DNA of 64,000 nt, from positions 1 through 64,000 of the forward strand of contig JAVBRM010000023.1 in the NCBI GenBank assembly GCA_031548025.1, read 5' to 3'. Shown here in pieces: positions 62,868 to 64,000 of this stretch. The stretch comes from UBA5239 sp031548025. Lineage in GTDB: Bacteria > Verrucomicrobiota > Lentisphaeria > Victivallales > Victivallaceae. The notes under the pieces were generated by a model. That model searched no databases. It was not told where the DNA came from and worked only from the letters and a program-made list of their open reading frames with translations. The translations under genes were made by a program, and so were the position numbers. Each line of letters begins with the position of its first letter. Position 1 is the stretch's first letter.

Positions 62868-62914
62868 AAAAAAATATATTGTCAGCGATAAAACCAAGTA
62901 TATCGCTGACAATA
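62868..62914 (-). terminator. Hairpin 2, likely terminator of the pyruvyl transferase gene
   Basis: A perfect 14-bp inverted repeat (62877-62890 with 62901-62914), loop AAACCAAGTA, and on the minus strand an immediate run ending in seven T residues (62874-62868). It is 38 bp after the stop of the pyruvyl transferase gene. Confidence 0.75.
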
Positions 62915-62952
62915 GCTATTTAAAAATTCTTATCCGGTGGGATAAGGTTCGG

Positions 62953-64000
62953 TCAAAAATATTTCATCACCTCTTTGATGGTGCTTTGCGCCGCTCTTTC
63001 CAAGTCGTTGCGGACTTCGCGCAATTGTTCTTTATTCGGATCAGCCAGAGCCGCGGCCAGCATTTGCGCACCGGAATCTTCCACGTCGAGATCGATCAGA
63101 CATTTGTCCAACCCCATGTCGCGGATCATCTGACGCTTGCGGCCGCATTCGGCATAAGGCGTATGCAACACCGGCACCAGATTGCCGATCCCCATGATGA
63201 TCGAATGCATCTCCACACTGACCAGCAGCGCGGCTTTCCGGAATACCGCCAGCGCCTGTTCCGGAGTCCAGAAGAAATCCATGCAAACCGTGGCTTGCCT
63301 GGCCTTTTCGCTCAGACGATCATACAGATAAACTTTGGCCTTGTCATCCTTGAGTGTATCGCGGGTTTCGTGCGCAATCAGGACTTTGCGGCCGGTCTTC
63401 TCGATGTAATTTTCGATCAGGTACTTCATTTGCGCCAGATGGTACTCACCGCGTTCAACGCTGACGGCGCCGCCGGTGGGGTCGTGGTAACGGGCGTCCG
63501 GCGTGGACATCCGCAGGATCACGATCATGTACTCTTCCGGAGAAAAACCATTTTCAGCAAGATATTTATCCGCCCAGGCGGAATCGGCGCGGTTGAAAAA
63601 CACCGTGGTATCCGGCCTGAACCCGTGACTTGGCAAGGAAAATTTTTTCTGATGGAGATAATTCAGCGAATCGGTATCACGGCAATAAACGAACTCGGCG
63701 TCACGGAACAGAGTTTCATAAATCAGGTCCATCGGCCATTCCAACAGGTCGAAAGACTGAGAGCCTATGCCGTACGGGATATGAAGCGCCCGCGCCAACA
63801 GCAGCGACATCGCCAGCGGCAAGGTATAACCGAACAACCGGCGAACGCCGAGCCGCCCGAAATTCAGGGTCGTGCCGGAGTTATAGTAGACGAACCCGGC
63901 ATCGGAGAATGCCGCCGCCAGTTTCGGGAAATGAATTTTCATATCCTCGAAGATTTCCAGCGAAAAACGATTCAGCAGATCATCGGCTAATTTTGCCGCT
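62953..64000 (-). CDS. Polysaccharide pyruvyl transferase family, 5' end outside window
   Basis: The frame is open to the window edge, so the ATG at 63942 is probably internal. About 349 codons are visible. Family features include GYTLPLAMSLLLARALHIPY, GIGSQSFD, FVYCRDTDSLNYL and a C-terminal SVEMHSIIMGIGNLVPVLH. Such proteins transfer ketal pyruvate to surface polysaccharides in the cytoplasm or at the membrane. It is followed by the paired hairpins. Confidence 0.85.
   Translation of the reverse strand, partial: AAKLADDLLNRFSLEIFEDMKIHFPKLAAAFSDAGFVYYNSGTTLNFGRLGVRRLFGYTLPLAMSLLLARALHIPYGIGSQSFDLLEWPMDLIYETLFRDAEFVYCRDTDSLNYLHQKKFSLPSHGFRPDTTVFFNRADSAWADKYLAENGFSPEEYMIVILRMSTPDARYHDPTGGAVSVERGEYHLAQMKYLIENYIEKTGRKVLIAHETRDTLKDDKAKVYLYDRLSEKARQATVCMDFFWTPEQALAVFRKAALLVSVEMHSIIMGIGNLVPVLHTPYAECGRKRQMIRDMGLDKCLIDLDVEDSGAQMLAAALADPNKEQLREVRNDLERAAQSTIKEVMKYF

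Larger units (their letters stand above)
62664..62952. other. Intergenic region with two related hairpins
   Basis: 289 bp between two minus-strand genes. A TTTGCATTT(T)A-run occurs twice, at 62748-62763 and 62858-62874, each followed by a hairpin sharing outer stem and loop. No open gene is supported. Confidence 0.75.

Noticed and set aside
1..64000. tRNA, rRNA or known riboswitch
   Set aside because: No tRNA-like arm pattern outside genes, no rRNA sequence, and no recognised riboswitch core was seen by reading; a covariance search was not possible.

Overview
The window looks like chromosomal DNA of a Lentisphaerota bacterium (Victivallis-like). This is an inference from gene content, not from a marker gene. 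The main clues are five short pseudopilin-like proteins with nearly identical FTLIELL N-termini, four of them with a C-terminal H-X9-DG motif. Each sits beside secreted carbohydrate-active enzymes and AraC, LacI or GntR regulators. No SusC/SusD pair, TonB-dependent transporter, rRNA, tRNA, transposase, phage gene or CRISPR array was seen.

Layout: (1) 1-12.4 kb: a GH2-like enzyme cut by the window edge; a 6.8-kb cassette (AraC regulator, pseudopilin, GH20 hexosaminidase, CE7-type esterase) bounded by 134-bp direct repeats of the nagA promoter and 5' end; then intact nagA and an rRNA-methyltransferase-like gene. (2) 12.4-18.3 kb: a 5'-truncated GNAT, a LacI regulator divergent from a GH2 beta-mannosidase, and an ADP-ribosylglycohydrolase-family protein. 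(3) 18.3-25.6 kb: a short inverted-repeat element, an alpha/beta hydrolase, an AraC regulator, a GH2 beta-glycosidase overlapping a GH42-like enzyme, and a pseudopilin with a strong terminator. (4) 25.6-32.5 kb, minus strand: a zinc-ribbon protein, AraC, GH36 alpha-galactosidase, AraC, secreted beta-helix protein, pseudopilin. (5) 32.7-40.5 kb, minus-strand operon: DUF89, esterase, pseudopilin, GH20, PHP protein, galactonate-dehydratase-like enzyme. (6) 40.7-48.6 kb: AraC, a LacI gene with a consensus promoter/operator, an esterase, a tannase-family protein, an MFS transporter and an FAD oxidoreductase. (7) 48.6-57.0 kb, minus-strand operon: GntR/LacI-type regulator, TIM-barrel protein, SIS protein, pseudopilin, a DUF4091/GH123-like gene broken by two in-frame stops, a Gfo/Idh/MocA C-domain-like protein and a full Gfo/Idh/MocA oxidoreductase. 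(8) 57.1-64 kb: a split ChrA transporter, a secreted 22-residue-repeat protein, glyoxalase, an acetate-transporter-family protein, an MFS transporter, a flavodoxin-like protein, two paired hairpins and a polysaccharide pyruvyl transferase running off the end.

The genes read as glycan-utilisation loci: exported hydrolases and esterases trim acetylated and amino-sugar glycans, MFS proteins may import products, and NagA, the galactonate-dehydratase-like enzyme, Gfo/Idh/MocA and SIS proteins process sugars inside the cell. The strongest unusual signals are the direct-repeat-bounded cassette in nagA, the pseudopilin-per-locus pattern with the usual Gly -1 missing, the doubly interrupted GH123-like gene, the promoter/operator architecture of the LacI genes, a tannase-family protein lacking the conserved disulfide cysteines, the 22-residue repeat protein, and two hairpins whose inner stems differ but remain paired.
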